From the NCBI RefSeq assembly GCF_022655595.1, contig NZ_CP093379.1:289001-353000 (forward strand): a stretch of DNA of 64,000 nucleotides, given 5' to 3'. The stretch is from Ignatzschineria rhizosphaerae (GTDB lineage Bacteria; Pseudomonadota; Gammaproteobacteria; Cardiobacteriales; Wohlfahrtiimonadaceae). This document shows, piece by piece, positions 9,203 through 18,022 of the stretch. The translations under genes were made by a program, and so were the position numbers. Numbering within the stretch: position 1 is the stretch's first letter; each line of letters starts with the position of its first letter. The notes beneath the pieces were generated by a model. That model saw only the letters and a list, made by a program, of their open reading frames with translations. It searched no databases and had not been told where the DNA came from.

Positions 9203-10708
9203 GTGAGTTATCTATCAATAGAGTTTGCAGCAATATTTGTCGCTTTTTTTCTGATTTATTGGATCTTTCGCTCGCGAGTTGCCATTCAAAATCTCATCTT
9301 ACTGATTAGTAGCTATCTTATTGTTGGGTTATTTAATATTAACTTTGCGTTAATCTTAGGTAGTTATTCGGTGATTCTTTATCTGCTTTCAACTGGAATT
9401 GTTTATAGTTTAAGACCAAAGCTATGGCTGATAATTTCTGTAGTTGCAGCGATTGGCAACTTAGCTGTTTTTAAATACTTTAACTTTTTTGCCCCACAAT
9501 TACAGCACCAATTTGCAGAGTGGGGGATTGAACTCTCTTTGCCGGTGGCTGAGATTATTTTGCCGATCGGTATCTCTTTTTATACTTTTCACTCTATGAG
9601 TTATCTCGTCTCTATTTATGAAAGAGCGATCGATAAACGAAATAGTGAGCTAACAAAAGAAAATTGGCGAGGAATGGAGCCTGTTAGCTTCTTTGACTTT
9701 GCACTCTTTTTATCCTTTTTCCCGAGTATTATTGCAGGTCCCATTAACCGCGCAAAAAGTTTCTTGCCACAATTACAAAACCCCAAGCCAAGAGAAGTAT
9801 TAGAGCCGCATCGCGCTTTTATGTTGATAATTTTAGCGGTGATTAAAGTTTATTGGTTAAGTTCCTTCTTCTCCCAAGCATTTGTGAAACCGGTGTTTGA
9901 TAACCCAACGGAGTATCATACGGTTGAGTTAATTTTAGCGATTTACGCTTATGCGATTGAAATCTATTTAAATTTTTCCGGATATACCGATCTTGTTACC
10001 GGAATTGCCCTGTTATTAGGTTTTAAATTACCCATCAACTTTAATGCCCCTTATTTAGCAACAAGTCTTAAAGAGTTCTGGACAAGATGGCATATCAGTC
10101 TTTCCACGTGGATTCGGGATTATATCTATTTTCCATTAGGGGGGAATCGTAAAGGATTTTCTAGAACGCAGATTAATGTCATGATCGGTATGGTTTTATC
10201 AGGATTGTGGCACGGAGAGACATTAAACTTTCTGATTTGGGGCGCGCTTCATGGTATTGGTGTTGTGCTTTTGAATATTAAAGATCAGTTTAAAGAGCGA
10301 CGATTATTGCACCGAGGATTATCTAAGGGCAGAGTTAGAGATATAATGCGACGCGAAGTGACGGGCTGGCGCAAATATTTAGGGCGCTTTATCACCTTTA
10401 ATTATGTTGGGATTGGTTGGCTCTTTTTTAGAAGTGAAACCTTTGATGATTCTATGGCATATATTACTTCGCTCTTTCATAATTACGGCAATATTGCTGA
10501 GAATCTTGAGCCATTGGGAATATTAGCGGGATTGATTGTTGTGATCTTTGCTATTTACCCACTTTTAACAAAGTTGCCGGAGATCTTTATTAACCTTACA
10601 AAGAAGATTCCGTTTGTATTATTACCCCTTCTGTTTGTCGCAATCTTATGGGGCGTGATCTATTTAGCCCCTTCAGGGATTCCACAATTTATCTACGCAA
10701 GCTTCTAA
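9203..10708 (+). CDS. patA: MBOAT O-acyltransferase, PatA-like (peptidoglycan O-acetylation)
   Basis: A 501-residue multi-pass membrane acyltransferase of the MBOAT family (AlgI/DltB/PatA). Signature blocks: LPIGISFYTFHSMSYL, SFFPSIIAGPI, LNFSGYTDLVTG, FWTRWHISLSTWIRDYIYFP, and the catalytic-His segment SGLWHGETLNFLIWG. It should move acetyl groups from the cytoplasm across the inner membrane. Translation starts at GTG 9203 after AGGTAAGGTTGGATT. It is followed after 10 bp by an SGNH transferase and then an Ape1-like esterase, the order of the Neisseria patA-patB-ape1 cluster. This favours peptidoglycan as acceptor over alginate or teichoic acid. Confidence 0.82.
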   Translation: MSYLSIEFAAIFVAFFLIYWIFRSRVAIQNLILLISSYLIVGLFNINFALILGSYSVILYLLSTGIVYSLRPKLWLIISVVAAIGNLAVFKYFNFFAPQLQHQFAEWGIELSLPVAEIILPIGISFYTFHSMSYLVSIYERAIDKRNSELTKENWRGMEPVSFFDFALFLSFFPSIIAGPINRAKSFLPQLQNPKPREVLEPHRAFMLIILAVIKVYWLSSFFSQAFVKPVFDNPTEYHTVELILAIYAYAIEIYLNFSGYTDLVTGIALLLGFKLPINFNAPYLATSLKEFWTRWHISLSTWIRDYIYFPLGGNRKGFSRTQINVMIGMVLSGLWHGETLNFLIWGALHGIGVVLLNIKDQFKERRLLHRGLSKGRVRDIMRREVTGWRKYLGRFITFNYVGIGWLFFRSETFDDSMAYITSLFHNYGNIAENLEPLGILAGLIVVIFAIYPLLTKLPEIFINLTKKIPFVLLPLLFVAILWGVIYLAPSGIPQFIYASF

Positions 10709-10718
10709 GGAGAGAGAA

Positions 10719-11945
10719 ATGTCGAAATCAAAAGTATTCTATATTCTCATCGTGACGCTTGCCGGCGTATTCTTTATCTATCGAGAGTCTATCAACGTCT
10801 ATTGGGCACAAACGTACCATCAAGAATCACCATTAGCGGCGATTGAACGCTGGGTTGAACCCCATATTGATGCGCTGGAATTAGATTGGGAGTTTTTAAA
10901 AATAGATGAGGCGGATTATAAAACAGACATCGTATCGCAAAGTGGCTTAAAAGGGGTAGATCGTATTGTTGATGAAGCAAGTTATCAGCGTCATTTGCCA
11001 TTCAGTGATGGGGAAATTACTTCTAAAGAGGTATTAGAGACGATTGATTTGGTGGAAAGTGACGGGGAAGAAACACCTTATTCTCACGTTGATCCGATGA
11101 TTGCCGGGCCTTTTCTCCCGCAGTTACCTTCTGTAATTGAAGTGATGGCAGGAGATAAGCTCTTTTTTGTTGGCGATTCTTTGATGCAAGGCGTTGCCCC
11201 AAGGGTAAGGCAGTCACTTTATCGATCTGAAAATATTGATGGTGTTGATTTAAGTAAGCAAAGCACAGGGCTTGCATATCCTAAGTTTTATAACTGGCCA
11301 GAAGTTGTCGCGCAAACTTTAGAGAAAGATCTCGATATTAAAGCGGTTATTGTCTATATGGGGGCTAATGATCCATGGGATTTCCCTGTGCCAGGGCGTA
11401 AGCAATATCTACGCTTTAAAAGTGCAGATTGGGAGCGAGCCTATCGTGAGCGAGTACAGAAGATTATCCTAGAGGCTAATCGCTATCAACTGCCAGTGAT
11501 TTGGCTTGGGGCGCCTTGTATGCGTAAAGAGAAGCTTCATCAAGATATGGTTTACCTCAATACCATTTACGCCTCTGAGATGGCGAAGTTTAATGGAACC
11601 TATATTCCTACTAGTGATCTTTTAGGTTGTAGTGATGAAGAATATAGTGCTTATGTAGAAAGTGAAGAGGGAAATCGTAAAGTTCGAACAAATGATGGGA
11701 TCCATTTTACGCCTACAGGTCAGCGCTTGATCGCAGAGAGAGTGATTGAGGCGTTAACCATTATAAAAGAAGAAGTCGAGGACGAGGTAGCAGAGCCAGA
11801 GACATCTGAGAGTGATCCTGTTCCAGCGCAAGACATCAGTAATATTAATGAAGAGAATATCCAAGAAGAAAATCTTAAAGAAGTAGAGGATGATTTAACG
11901 CCAGAATCCCCTCTCATGTTGATGTCTACACCTGAAAATAGCTGA
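10719..11945 (+). CDS. patB: Membrane-anchored SGNH acetyltransferase, PatB-like
   Basis: A 408-residue protein with one N-terminal membrane segment (residues 6-21) and a periplasmic SGNH/GDSL domain. Visible catalytic elements are GDS with Ser154, the block III MGAND at about 214-218, and DGIHFTPTG with Asp326 and His329. The C-terminal 50 residues are acidic and low-complexity. AGGAGAGAG lies just before the ATG and the gene is 10 bp behind patA, so the two are probably translated together. In the pathway known from Neisseria, PatB transfers acetyl from the MBOAT partner to MurNAc C6-OH. The sequence also resembles DUF459 proteins, so the acceptor could be another glycan. Confidence 0.72.
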   Translation: MSKSKVFYILIVTLAGVFFIYRESINVYWAQTYHQESPLAAIERWVEPHIDALELDWEFLKIDEADYKTDIVSQSGLKGVDRIVDEASYQRHLPFSDGEITSKEVLETIDLVESDGEETPYSHVDPMIAGPFLPQLPSVIEVMAGDKLFFVGDSLMQGVAPRVRQSLYRSENIDGVDLSKQSTGLAYPKFYNWPEVVAQTLEKDLDIKAVIVYMGANDPWDFPVPGRKQYLRFKSADWERAYRERVQKIILEANRYQLPVIWLGAPCMRKEKLHQDMVYLNTIYASEMAKFNGTYIPTSDLLGCSDEEYSAYVESEEGNRKVRTNDGIHFTPTGQRLIAERVIEALTIIKEEVEDEVAEPETSESDPVPAQDISNINEENIQEENLKEVEDDLTPESPLMLMSTPENS

Positions 11946-12123
11946 CTTTAGAGTATTGATGATTAGTTGGTAGCCATAAAGGTTTGTAGAAAGTGTATAA
12001 ATAGATGGCAATCAAGAGTGATTATTGTAAGATAGCGATCGATAAACTTTTGCGCAGTTTTAAAAGTATTACAGTCTCAAGGATGAGTTAAACATTGTAA
12101 TGACTCAATAAAAGGGAATAAAA

Positions 12124-13320
12124 ATGAGAGTATTAAGAAATGGCTTATTGATCATCGGCGCATTACTGATTGCAGCTTGCAGTGCTGATGATTTAAGCGA
12201 TTATCGTCAAGAGATGGGGCCTGGAATTACAGATTTCGGTGAGCGTAATGTTGCCCAATTCAAAGCAAAGATGCGTGATATTGCTCATGGTGGTCAGAAA
12301 GTTGTCGCCATTACTCAGTTTGGGGATTCCCATTCAGCAGCGGATTTTTTCACAGGGGGATTACGCGATGCGCTACAAGCAAGATTGGGTAATGCGGGTA
12401 TTGGTTGGGTGACCCCCATGAATGTTCGTGGTCAAAGAAATGCAGAGATGACTTGGCGTAGTGCCGGTTGGGATTTAGCAAGTAGCCGAACAAAGAGCGA
12501 TTTAGATTTCCCGATGGGCGGCTATATCGCATCACCAACGAGAGTCGGTGGTTATATTGATGTGACGTTAACTAATCCCGAAAAAAGCCGAGGGCTTTGG
12601 GATGTTCGAATGGTGATGAAGGCACGAAGTGCAGAGGCAATCTCGGTCACGAATGATCGCGGGCATCTTAATTTAAGTAATGCGCTAAAAGGAATCGGTA
12701 GATGGCAAACAATGAGTTTTAGATCGCCAATGCCCTTTAGAATTACTGCAGATGACCGTCAAGTGGAATTGGGGGGAATGTGGTTACAGCAGAGTAATCA
12801 GCCGGGCGCTATTGTCTCTTCAATTGCGACAAATGGTGCGCAGCTCTCTATTTGGAATAGATGGTCTCCAGAATGGTATCGCGAATTATCTGCAACTAAT
12901 AGTGATCTTGTAATCTTAGAATATGGAACCAATGAAGCCTTTAATGATGTTTTTGATGCAGATAATTATCGCCGTAATCTAGTGGATAGTATTCGTAATA
13001 TTAGAATGCAGCTACCTAATGCGGCGATTTTACTTATTAGCCCACCCGATGCATTATTAAGAAATGGGGTGGGTTCTTGTGCTGATAGAAGACCGCCTTC
13101 TTATGAAGTGGTAAAGCAGACACAATACGCCGTAGCAAGATCTGAGCGAGTCCTCTATTGGGATTGGCAAAAAGCGATGGGCGGGGCTTGTAGTATTGAA
13201 AAATGGGAGCAAGAAGAGCTCGCTGCACGTGATAAAGTCCATCTAAGTTCTGCTGGATATAAGTTAAGTGCACGTCTTTTTTACCGTGATTTAATGAGCT
13301 TTGTAGGATTGTCCCAATAA
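12124..13320 (+). CDS. Ape1-like O-acetylpeptidoglycan esterase lipoprotein
   Basis: A 398-residue lipoprotein (lipobox LIAAC, Cys19) with an SGNH-hydrolase domain. The nucleophile motif FGDSHSAADFFTGGLRD (Ser69) strongly recalls Neisseria Ape1, and the Asp370-x-x-His373 pair (DKVHLSSAGY) sits almost exactly where Ape1 has Asp366/His369. An insert between the blocks matches the Ape1 accessory domain. It would remove O-acetyl groups so that lytic transglycosylases can act, balancing the two genes upstream. It begins 178 bp after patB and ends before a strong terminator. The gap could contain its own promoter. Confidence 0.77.
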   Translation: MRVLRNGLLIIGALLIAACSADDLSDYRQEMGPGITDFGERNVAQFKAKMRDIAHGGQKVVAITQFGDSHSAADFFTGGLRDALQARLGNAGIGWVTPMNVRGQRNAEMTWRSAGWDLASSRTKSDLDFPMGGYIASPTRVGGYIDVTLTNPEKSRGLWDVRMVMKARSAEAISVTNDRGHLNLSNALKGIGRWQTMSFRSPMPFRITADDRQVELGGMWLQQSNQPGAIVSSIATNGAQLSIWNRWSPEWYRELSATNSDLVILEYGTNEAFNDVFDADNYRRNLVDSIRNIRMQLPNAAILLISPPDALLRNGVGSCADRRPPSYEVVKQTQYAVARSERVLYWDWQKAMGGACSIEKWEQEELAARDKVHLSSAGYKLSARLFYRDLMSFVGLSQ

Positions 13321-13357
13321 AACTCATTCATTAAGATACATTTTATTTTGATAGAAG

Positions 13358-13385
13358 AAGATCGCTTTTTAGCGATCTTTTTTTA
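13358..13385 (+). terminator. Terminator after the O-acetylation cluster
   Basis: A perfect 9-bp stem (AAGATCGCT / AGCGATCTT) with a TTTT loop and a trailing T-run, 37 bp past the esterase stop codon. The remaining gap up to 13527 shows no further feature. Confidence 0.9.
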
Positions 13386-13527
13386 TTTCGGTATTTGTAA
13401 TATGTCGCACTACAAAACCCTTCTAAATTCTTGCTTATCATCTAATTTTAAAGCTTTTTTAATCTTCATTTTCTGTTTTGTTGGAAGTTTTTTTAGCAGT
13501 CATTATTGACGATAGAATATTTTAAAT

Positions 13528-13567
13528 GTATCTTACGATATATATCTTAAGATATAAAAAGAGATAT
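13528..13567. promoter_or_regulatory. Candidate operator of the PadR/NfeR-like regulator
   Basis: A perfect 16-bp palindrome TATATCTTAAGATATA (13541-13556) is flanked on the left by a related half-site, TATCTTACGATATA, and on the right by GAGATATAC. The cluster of TATCTTA-type repeats lies about 105-145 bp upstream of the regulator's ATG. PadR proteins, including YqjI/NfeR, usually bind such inverted repeats to repress their own gene. Autoregulation is therefore inferred. Confidence 0.55.
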
Positions 13568-13671
13568 ACTGATAAAGAATACTCTAAATTTTAAGATTTA
13601 TCGGCGACAGAGGGCTTTATTCTCTAAGTCATCTATCGTTATCTATATTGTTAATATTAAAGGAGCTTCTT

Positions 13672-14445
13672 ATGAGAAGAGTACCTGAATTAAGGTTTGA
13701 AATGGGCTTTGGCTCAGAGCATCATCGTGAGCGTGGGGGGTATTCCCGTGGTCATGGTAGAGGCCATCACCGTCATCGTGGAGATGGAATGGATCATTGT
13801 CATTCTAGGAGTGATGATCATTTTGGTCGGGGCGGTCGTGGTGGGCATGGTGATCATGGTCGTCATGGTGGTGGTTATGGACGAGGCAGAGGTAGTCACG
13901 GAGAGCATGGACACCATGAAAGAGGTCGGGGTCATGGTAGAGGGCAGGGGCGTTTTGGAGGAAGTCGCCGGATTAGCGCTGATGAACTACAATTATTAGT
14001 CCTATCTCTCTTGGTTGAAAAGCCTTTGCATGGCTATCAGATTATTAAAGAGCTAGAAACATTGTCTCAAGGTTTCTATAAACCAAGTCCAGGGATGATC
14101 TATCCGATGCTCTCATTTTTAGAAGAGAGTGAATTAGCGGCAGTTGAGATGGATGGTACTAAAAAGAGTTATGTCATTACAGAAAGTGGTAAGGCGAGCT
14201 TTGCTGAAAATAGAGAGCGAGCAAAGACGCTATTAGAGTGGCTTAAAGCGCAAGGTGCATTAGTTACTGCGATGGAAAATGCTTATGAACTTGAGCGAAA
14301 GTCAGCAGGTCATCCGCTTAAAACGAAGATGAAAGAGATGCGCACACTATTGCATAATCGTCCTGATATTGATGAAGCAACCATGATGCAATTAGGGGAC
14401 GTTTTAGATGAAGCAATCACTAAAATTAAAAGAGTATTATCGTAA
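13672..14445 (+). CDS. PadR-family regulator with His-rich metal-binding N terminus (NfeR/YqjI-like)
   Basis: A 257-residue regulator. The start is ATG 13672 behind AAAGGAGCTTCTT; an upstream in-frame TTG lacks a ribosome site. Residues about 15-95 are Gly/His/Arg-rich, with about 17 His and one Cys. Residues about 100-180 are a PadR winged helix (LLVLSLLVEKPLHGYQIIKEL; YKPSPGMIYPMLSFLEE), followed by a C-terminal helical dimerisation part. This architecture matches E. coli YqjI (NfeR), whose His-rich N terminus senses nickel and which represses itself and the ferric reductase yqjH. No yqjH-like gene is nearby. A metal-responsive repressor is a good inference; the metal is not determined. Confidence 0.78.
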   Translation: MRRVPELRFEMGFGSEHHRERGGYSRGHGRGHHRHRGDGMDHCHSRSDDHFGRGGRGGHGDHGRHGGGYGRGRGSHGEHGHHERGRGHGRGQGRFGGSRRISADELQLLVLSLLVEKPLHGYQIIKELETLSQGFYKPSPGMIYPMLSFLEESELAAVEMDGTKKSYVITESGKASFAENRERAKTLLEWLKAQGALVTAMENAYELERKSAGHPLKTKMKEMRTLLHNRPDIDEATMMQLGDVLDEAITKIKRVLS

Positions 14446-14477
14446 AGATATTGATGTAAGTCTCAAAAATTCATAAG

Positions 14478-14532
14478 GCTTAAAGGGCGTAAGATAGAAG
14501 CATCCTACTTCTCAACCCTTTAAGCTTTTTTT
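14478..14532 (+). terminator. Terminator after the PadR gene
   Basis: Ten-base arms GCTTAAAGGG (14478-14487) and CCCTTTAAGC (14515-14524) with an internal secondary stem (GAAG/CTTC), followed by TTTTTTT. Confidence 0.85.
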
Positions 14533-14594
14533 ATGGTTGCCGTAAAAGCTATTTACCTTACAATAAGATAACTTTCTATTTAAGGTCTTTCTGT

Positions 14595-16301
14595 ATGCGT
14601 TTTCTTACAACATTGATATTTGTTTTTGTTAGCCTCTTTCCTTTTATTTCCTTTACAAAAGAGCTCCCTGAAAAGATCTTTATTGAGAAAAGCCATACTC
14701 CAACCTTGACGGAATCAATAGGTAAAGTTGCCGGAAATTCTGCAAAAGCTGCGACTAACTTTATATTAGAAAAGTTGGGGGAAGAGCCGCTTCAAATCAA
14801 AGAGAAGCAAGAGATTTATTTCGATCGTATTCCTAATTCACCTTATATCATTGCAGAAAATGGAGAGCTCTATTGGGAGCGAGAAATAGTTAGGACAACA
14901 ACAACCTGCATTATCTGTCCCCGAATGAATCCTCCGACTAAGACAACCGTCTCATATAGCTATCACTTAGTAGAGGGTGATTTTGATCTAAAAGAATTGG
15001 TAGGTTTTGGGAAAAATACAGCCTTTCTAACAGATAAAAAACAGATGATCTATCGAGATAAAGTGATTCCTAACGTTATCATGACAGATGATTTTGATCC
15101 TTCAAATTATCGGTTTGAGCATGTTCGAGGGGCTTTCTTTGTGGTTGATAATCTTGTTTTTTTACAAGGGGATTACTTGCCGGTTAATGGGCGAGAGTTT
15201 GAGTATATTGATTACTATCTCTATAAGGATCGTACTCATGTTTATGATAAGGGCGCTATTTTAGAAGGTGCCAATCCTTTAACATTTGAACTAGTGAATG
15301 ATTCCTTCGCGCAAGATGATCAGCATGTTTGGGTGAATAACAGACGATTTGAGTTAACCGATATTGCGCCGGGTTTACAGATGATTCCTTGTCAATTGTC
15401 TGATTCAAGTGCCTGTTATTATGCTAAGAATCAATCGGTAGTATTTTACCGTCAAGAGGTGATTAAAGGCGCTGATCCAGAGACCTTTGAAGTCCTGTCT
15501 TTAAGTTGCCCAAAAGATAAAGCGATGATGGATATTCCTGAAAAGGATTGTCCCTTTGTACAGGATATGGATGAGATGTTTCCCTGTATTAAGGCGGCAC
15601 TTGCGATAGAGCGGGAATATACAGATCCTCTTTTTACTATTGAAGAATATCCCTATCTACAATGCCATATGATGGATTCAGGAACGCGTAGAAATACCGA
15701 TGAAGTTTGGGCTAAAGATAAAAATCATGTTTATCATTATGGCGAAGTAGAAGTATCCTTAAATCCAGAAAAAGTGGCGATGATGTATCTTGCTTCTACT
15801 CTATTTATTATCGATGATCAGCAATTAATCAAACATCATAATCGAGAGAGAACACATTATTCAGAGTTTATAGTCGGGCCATTAACAATGGATTCTTCGG
15901 CAATGGCGCAGGATATTCTTTTCGCTGATGCGAATGGGTTCTTCCAATTAGATTCTATTTTTGGGATGAAAAATGGGGGGCGAGTGATTCCTTATCAACT
16001 GTGTGAGTTTGCAGAAGGTCGTGATAAAGGGGATTTGAAGATATTAGTGTCAAAACCTGAAAGTGTTGCCTATGCTTTTGAGGATAATCTTTTTGAATAC
16101 TATTTCACTACTTCATTTAAGGATGCTAAAGCGCCTCGTGCTGATGCTGTACCAGTTCGAGATCAAAAGCTAGTAGATGTATTAAAGGTTAAAGACTTTA
16201 TGATTGAAAAATCGACCGGCATTAAATATACGATGTTTCAAAATTTTACAGATTGTAGACGTTTTGACGAGATCGAAGCTCATCATCTTCGGGGATATTA
16301 A
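14595..16301 (+). CDS. Secreted DKNYY-family protein
   Basis: A 568-residue exported protein with a signal peptide (MRFLTTLIFVFVSLFPFISF). The body repeats a motif of the type YYLYKDRTHVYDKGAILEGA...F..., with further units near DDQHVWVNNRRFEL, KNQSVVFYRQEVIKGADPETFEVL and KDKNHVYHYGEVEV. This is the pattern of DKNYY-domain proteins (beta-rich, function unknown). Several Cys residues (CIICP, CPKD, DCPF) might form periplasmic disulfides. It is convergent with the LysR gene, with only 2 bp between the stops. A second, shorter DKNYY protein is encoded at 56198. No function is known. Confidence 0.65.
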   Translation: MRFLTTLIFVFVSLFPFISFTKELPEKIFIEKSHTPTLTESIGKVAGNSAKAATNFILEKLGEEPLQIKEKQEIYFDRIPNSPYIIAENGELYWEREIVRTTTTCIICPRMNPPTKTTVSYSYHLVEGDFDLKELVGFGKNTAFLTDKKQMIYRDKVIPNVIMTDDFDPSNYRFEHVRGAFFVVDNLVFLQGDYLPVNGREFEYIDYYLYKDRTHVYDKGAILEGANPLTFELVNDSFAQDDQHVWVNNRRFELTDIAPGLQMIPCQLSDSSACYYAKNQSVVFYRQEVIKGADPETFEVLSLSCPKDKAMMDIPEKDCPFVQDMDEMFPCIKAALAIEREYTDPLFTIEEYPYLQCHMMDSGTRRNTDEVWAKDKNHVYHYGEVEVSLNPEKVAMMYLASTLFIIDDQQLIKHHNRERTHYSEFIVGPLTMDSSAMAQDILFADANGFFQLDSIFGMKNGGRVIPYQLCEFAEGRDKGDLKILVSKPESVAYAFEDNLFEYYFTTSFKDAKAPRADAVPVRDQKLVDVLKVKDFMIEKSTGIKYTMFQNFTDCRRFDEIEAHHLRGY

Positions 16302-16303
16302 AC

Positions 16304-17230
16304 TTAAATATTGATGAGTGATGAGGGGCTACTTTCAGCAAGCGTTTCAAAATAGAGTAGTAAAGTATCAATAAATACCCGTGTTGCTGGTGAAAGATGT
16401 TTTTGTTGAGGATAGGCAAGAAGGAGCTCTAAGGCGGCAGGTTTCTGTGGAAGGGCGATAGAAACTAAGCGCCCATCATCAATTGCATCTTGGCACATCT
16501 CCTTTGTTAGTATGGCAAAACCTAAACCCGATACCGCAGCCTTAGCGGCTAGTAAACCACTATCTGCACAAAAATTGCCGGAGATAGTTAAATGCTCATA
16601 ACCCCCTTGAGGAGTTATAAAGCACCAAGGTTTTTTATTAAGAGCGCTTGAGGTTGTAATGCAGGGGAGTTTGGTTAATTGTGAGATTCTTTTGGGGGGC
16701 TTAACTTTTGTTAAGAGCTTTGGTGATGCCACGACAATGCTCTCAAAGGATCGGATTTTACGAGTAATCATAGTGCTATCTAGTTGATCGCCACGGTGGA
16801 AAAAGAGGGTTAAATCAATATTATCTTGAAGATTAGTAGAGCCAAGTAAGTTGGTATGGATATTTAACTGTAATTGGGGGTGCTTTGCCGCAAAGGCAAT
16901 CAGTATCTCCCCCAATAAGATCGGGCCACTTTCACTAGGAATTGCAATATTTAGAGTGCCGGTGAGCTCATTTTTCATTTCGCCTAGTTCTAGTGCCGCA
17001 TTTTCTACCTCTTTGACAAGCGGCATTCCTTTATTAAAAAGAAGCTCCCCATATTCTGTAAGGCGAAGGCTACGAGTGGTGCGAATTAGTAGTTGGCAAT
17101 TAAGCCGCTTTTCTAGTAGCGTCACAGCGCGGCTCACATTTGAAGTGGGCATCTCCAAAGCTTTAGCAGCCCTTGTAAAGCTACCAGCTTCTACGACATA
17201 GATGAAAATTTTTAAGGCGTTTAAATCCAT
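16304..17230 (-). CDS. LysR-family transcriptional regulator
   Basis: A 308-residue regulator from ATG 17230; an in-frame ATG at 17266 would add 12 residues lacking family similarity. The N-terminal winged helix is canonical (MDLNALKIFIYVVEAGSFTR, then SNVSRAVTLLEKRLNCQLL), followed by the periplasmic-binding-like effector domain with the usual LNIAIPSESGP strand. It is divergent from an MFS exporter, the common arrangement in which the LysR protein controls the transporter. Since that transporter is now split by an insertion sequence, the regulator may have lost its main target. Confidence 0.88.
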   Translation of the reverse strand: MDLNALKIFIYVVEAGSFTRAAKALEMPTSNVSRAVTLLEKRLNCQLLIRTTRSLRLTEYGELLFNKGMPLVKEVENAALELGEMKNELTGTLNIAIPSESGPILLGEILIAFAAKHPQLQLNIHTNLLGSTNLQDNIDLTLFFHRGDQLDSTMITRKIRSFESIVVASPKLLTKVKPPKRISQLTKLPCITTSSALNKKPWCFITPQGGYEHLTISGNFCADSGLLAAKAAVSGLGFAILTKEMCQDAIDDGRLVSIALPQKPAALELLLAYPQQKHLSPATRVFIDTLLLYFETLAESSPSSLINI

Positions 17231-17280
17231 TTCTATTATCCCATTATTGATAACAATAATATTCAAAAATGCTATCTAGT

Positions 17281-17322
17281 GATCAAAACTAGCTTTAATT
17301 ATACTAGCTTTTTGTTTTGATC
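17281..17322. promoter_or_regulatory. Divergent LysR-MFS operator with inverted and direct repeats
   Basis: Perfect 9-bp arms GATCAAAAC (17281-17289) and GTTTTGATC (17314-17322) enclose two direct copies of ACTAGCTTT (17288-17296 and 17303-17311). They lie between the divergent start codons at 17230 and 17334, where a LysR protein would bind. The binding itself is inferred. Confidence 0.55.
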
Positions 17323-18022
17323 GATGGAAGTTTATGCGCTTATTAAAATTTAACCGAATCACGGTGATCACTCTTATTATTTTTGGTGTGCAATTTGTGA
17401 ATGCGCTTGAGTATATGATGGTGACACCCCTTTTCCCCTTTATGGCCAAAGGGTTAGGGCAAACGGTAAATCAAGCCGGATATGTTGCAAGTAGTTATAC
17501 GCTTGCCTCTGTATTATCAGGATTGGTGGGGTTTTTCTTGCTGGATCGTTTTAATAAAAAGCGTATCTTACTACTATCACTTTTGATGATCGGTTTTTTA
17601 ACAAGTATGATTCCTTGGATAACGCATTTTAGTCTATTATTGAGTGTGCGTTTTATTACAGGAATGTTTGGTGGACTTGTATTAGGAACGGCAATGGCAT
17701 TGCTATTAGATGCAATACCGCAAGATCAAAGATCTAAGGTAATTGCTTTTGTACTTACTGCTTTTCCGCTTGTAAGTATTGCCGGATTACCATTAATGCT
17801 TTGGCTTGCTGAAGTCTGGCATTGGCATAGTGCTTTTTATCTATTAGCCGTTATCTGTCTATTTTGCGCTATTGCCATAATATTTGGTATTAAGGATGAT
17901 AAGCCAGTTCAAGAGGTAGAACTTCCTTTAAGGCCACAAATAAAGATGAGTTTAAGGTTACTGATAGCGGCTGCTTTGCCGGGAATCTCTAATTTAGGCA
18001 CCTTTATGTTTATTCCTTTATT

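Noticed and set aside
13697-13999. Open frames on both strands across the His/Gly-rich part of the PadR gene
   Set aside because: They arise from GGTCATGG-like codon repeats of the real gene; they lack ribosome sites and have unnatural composition.
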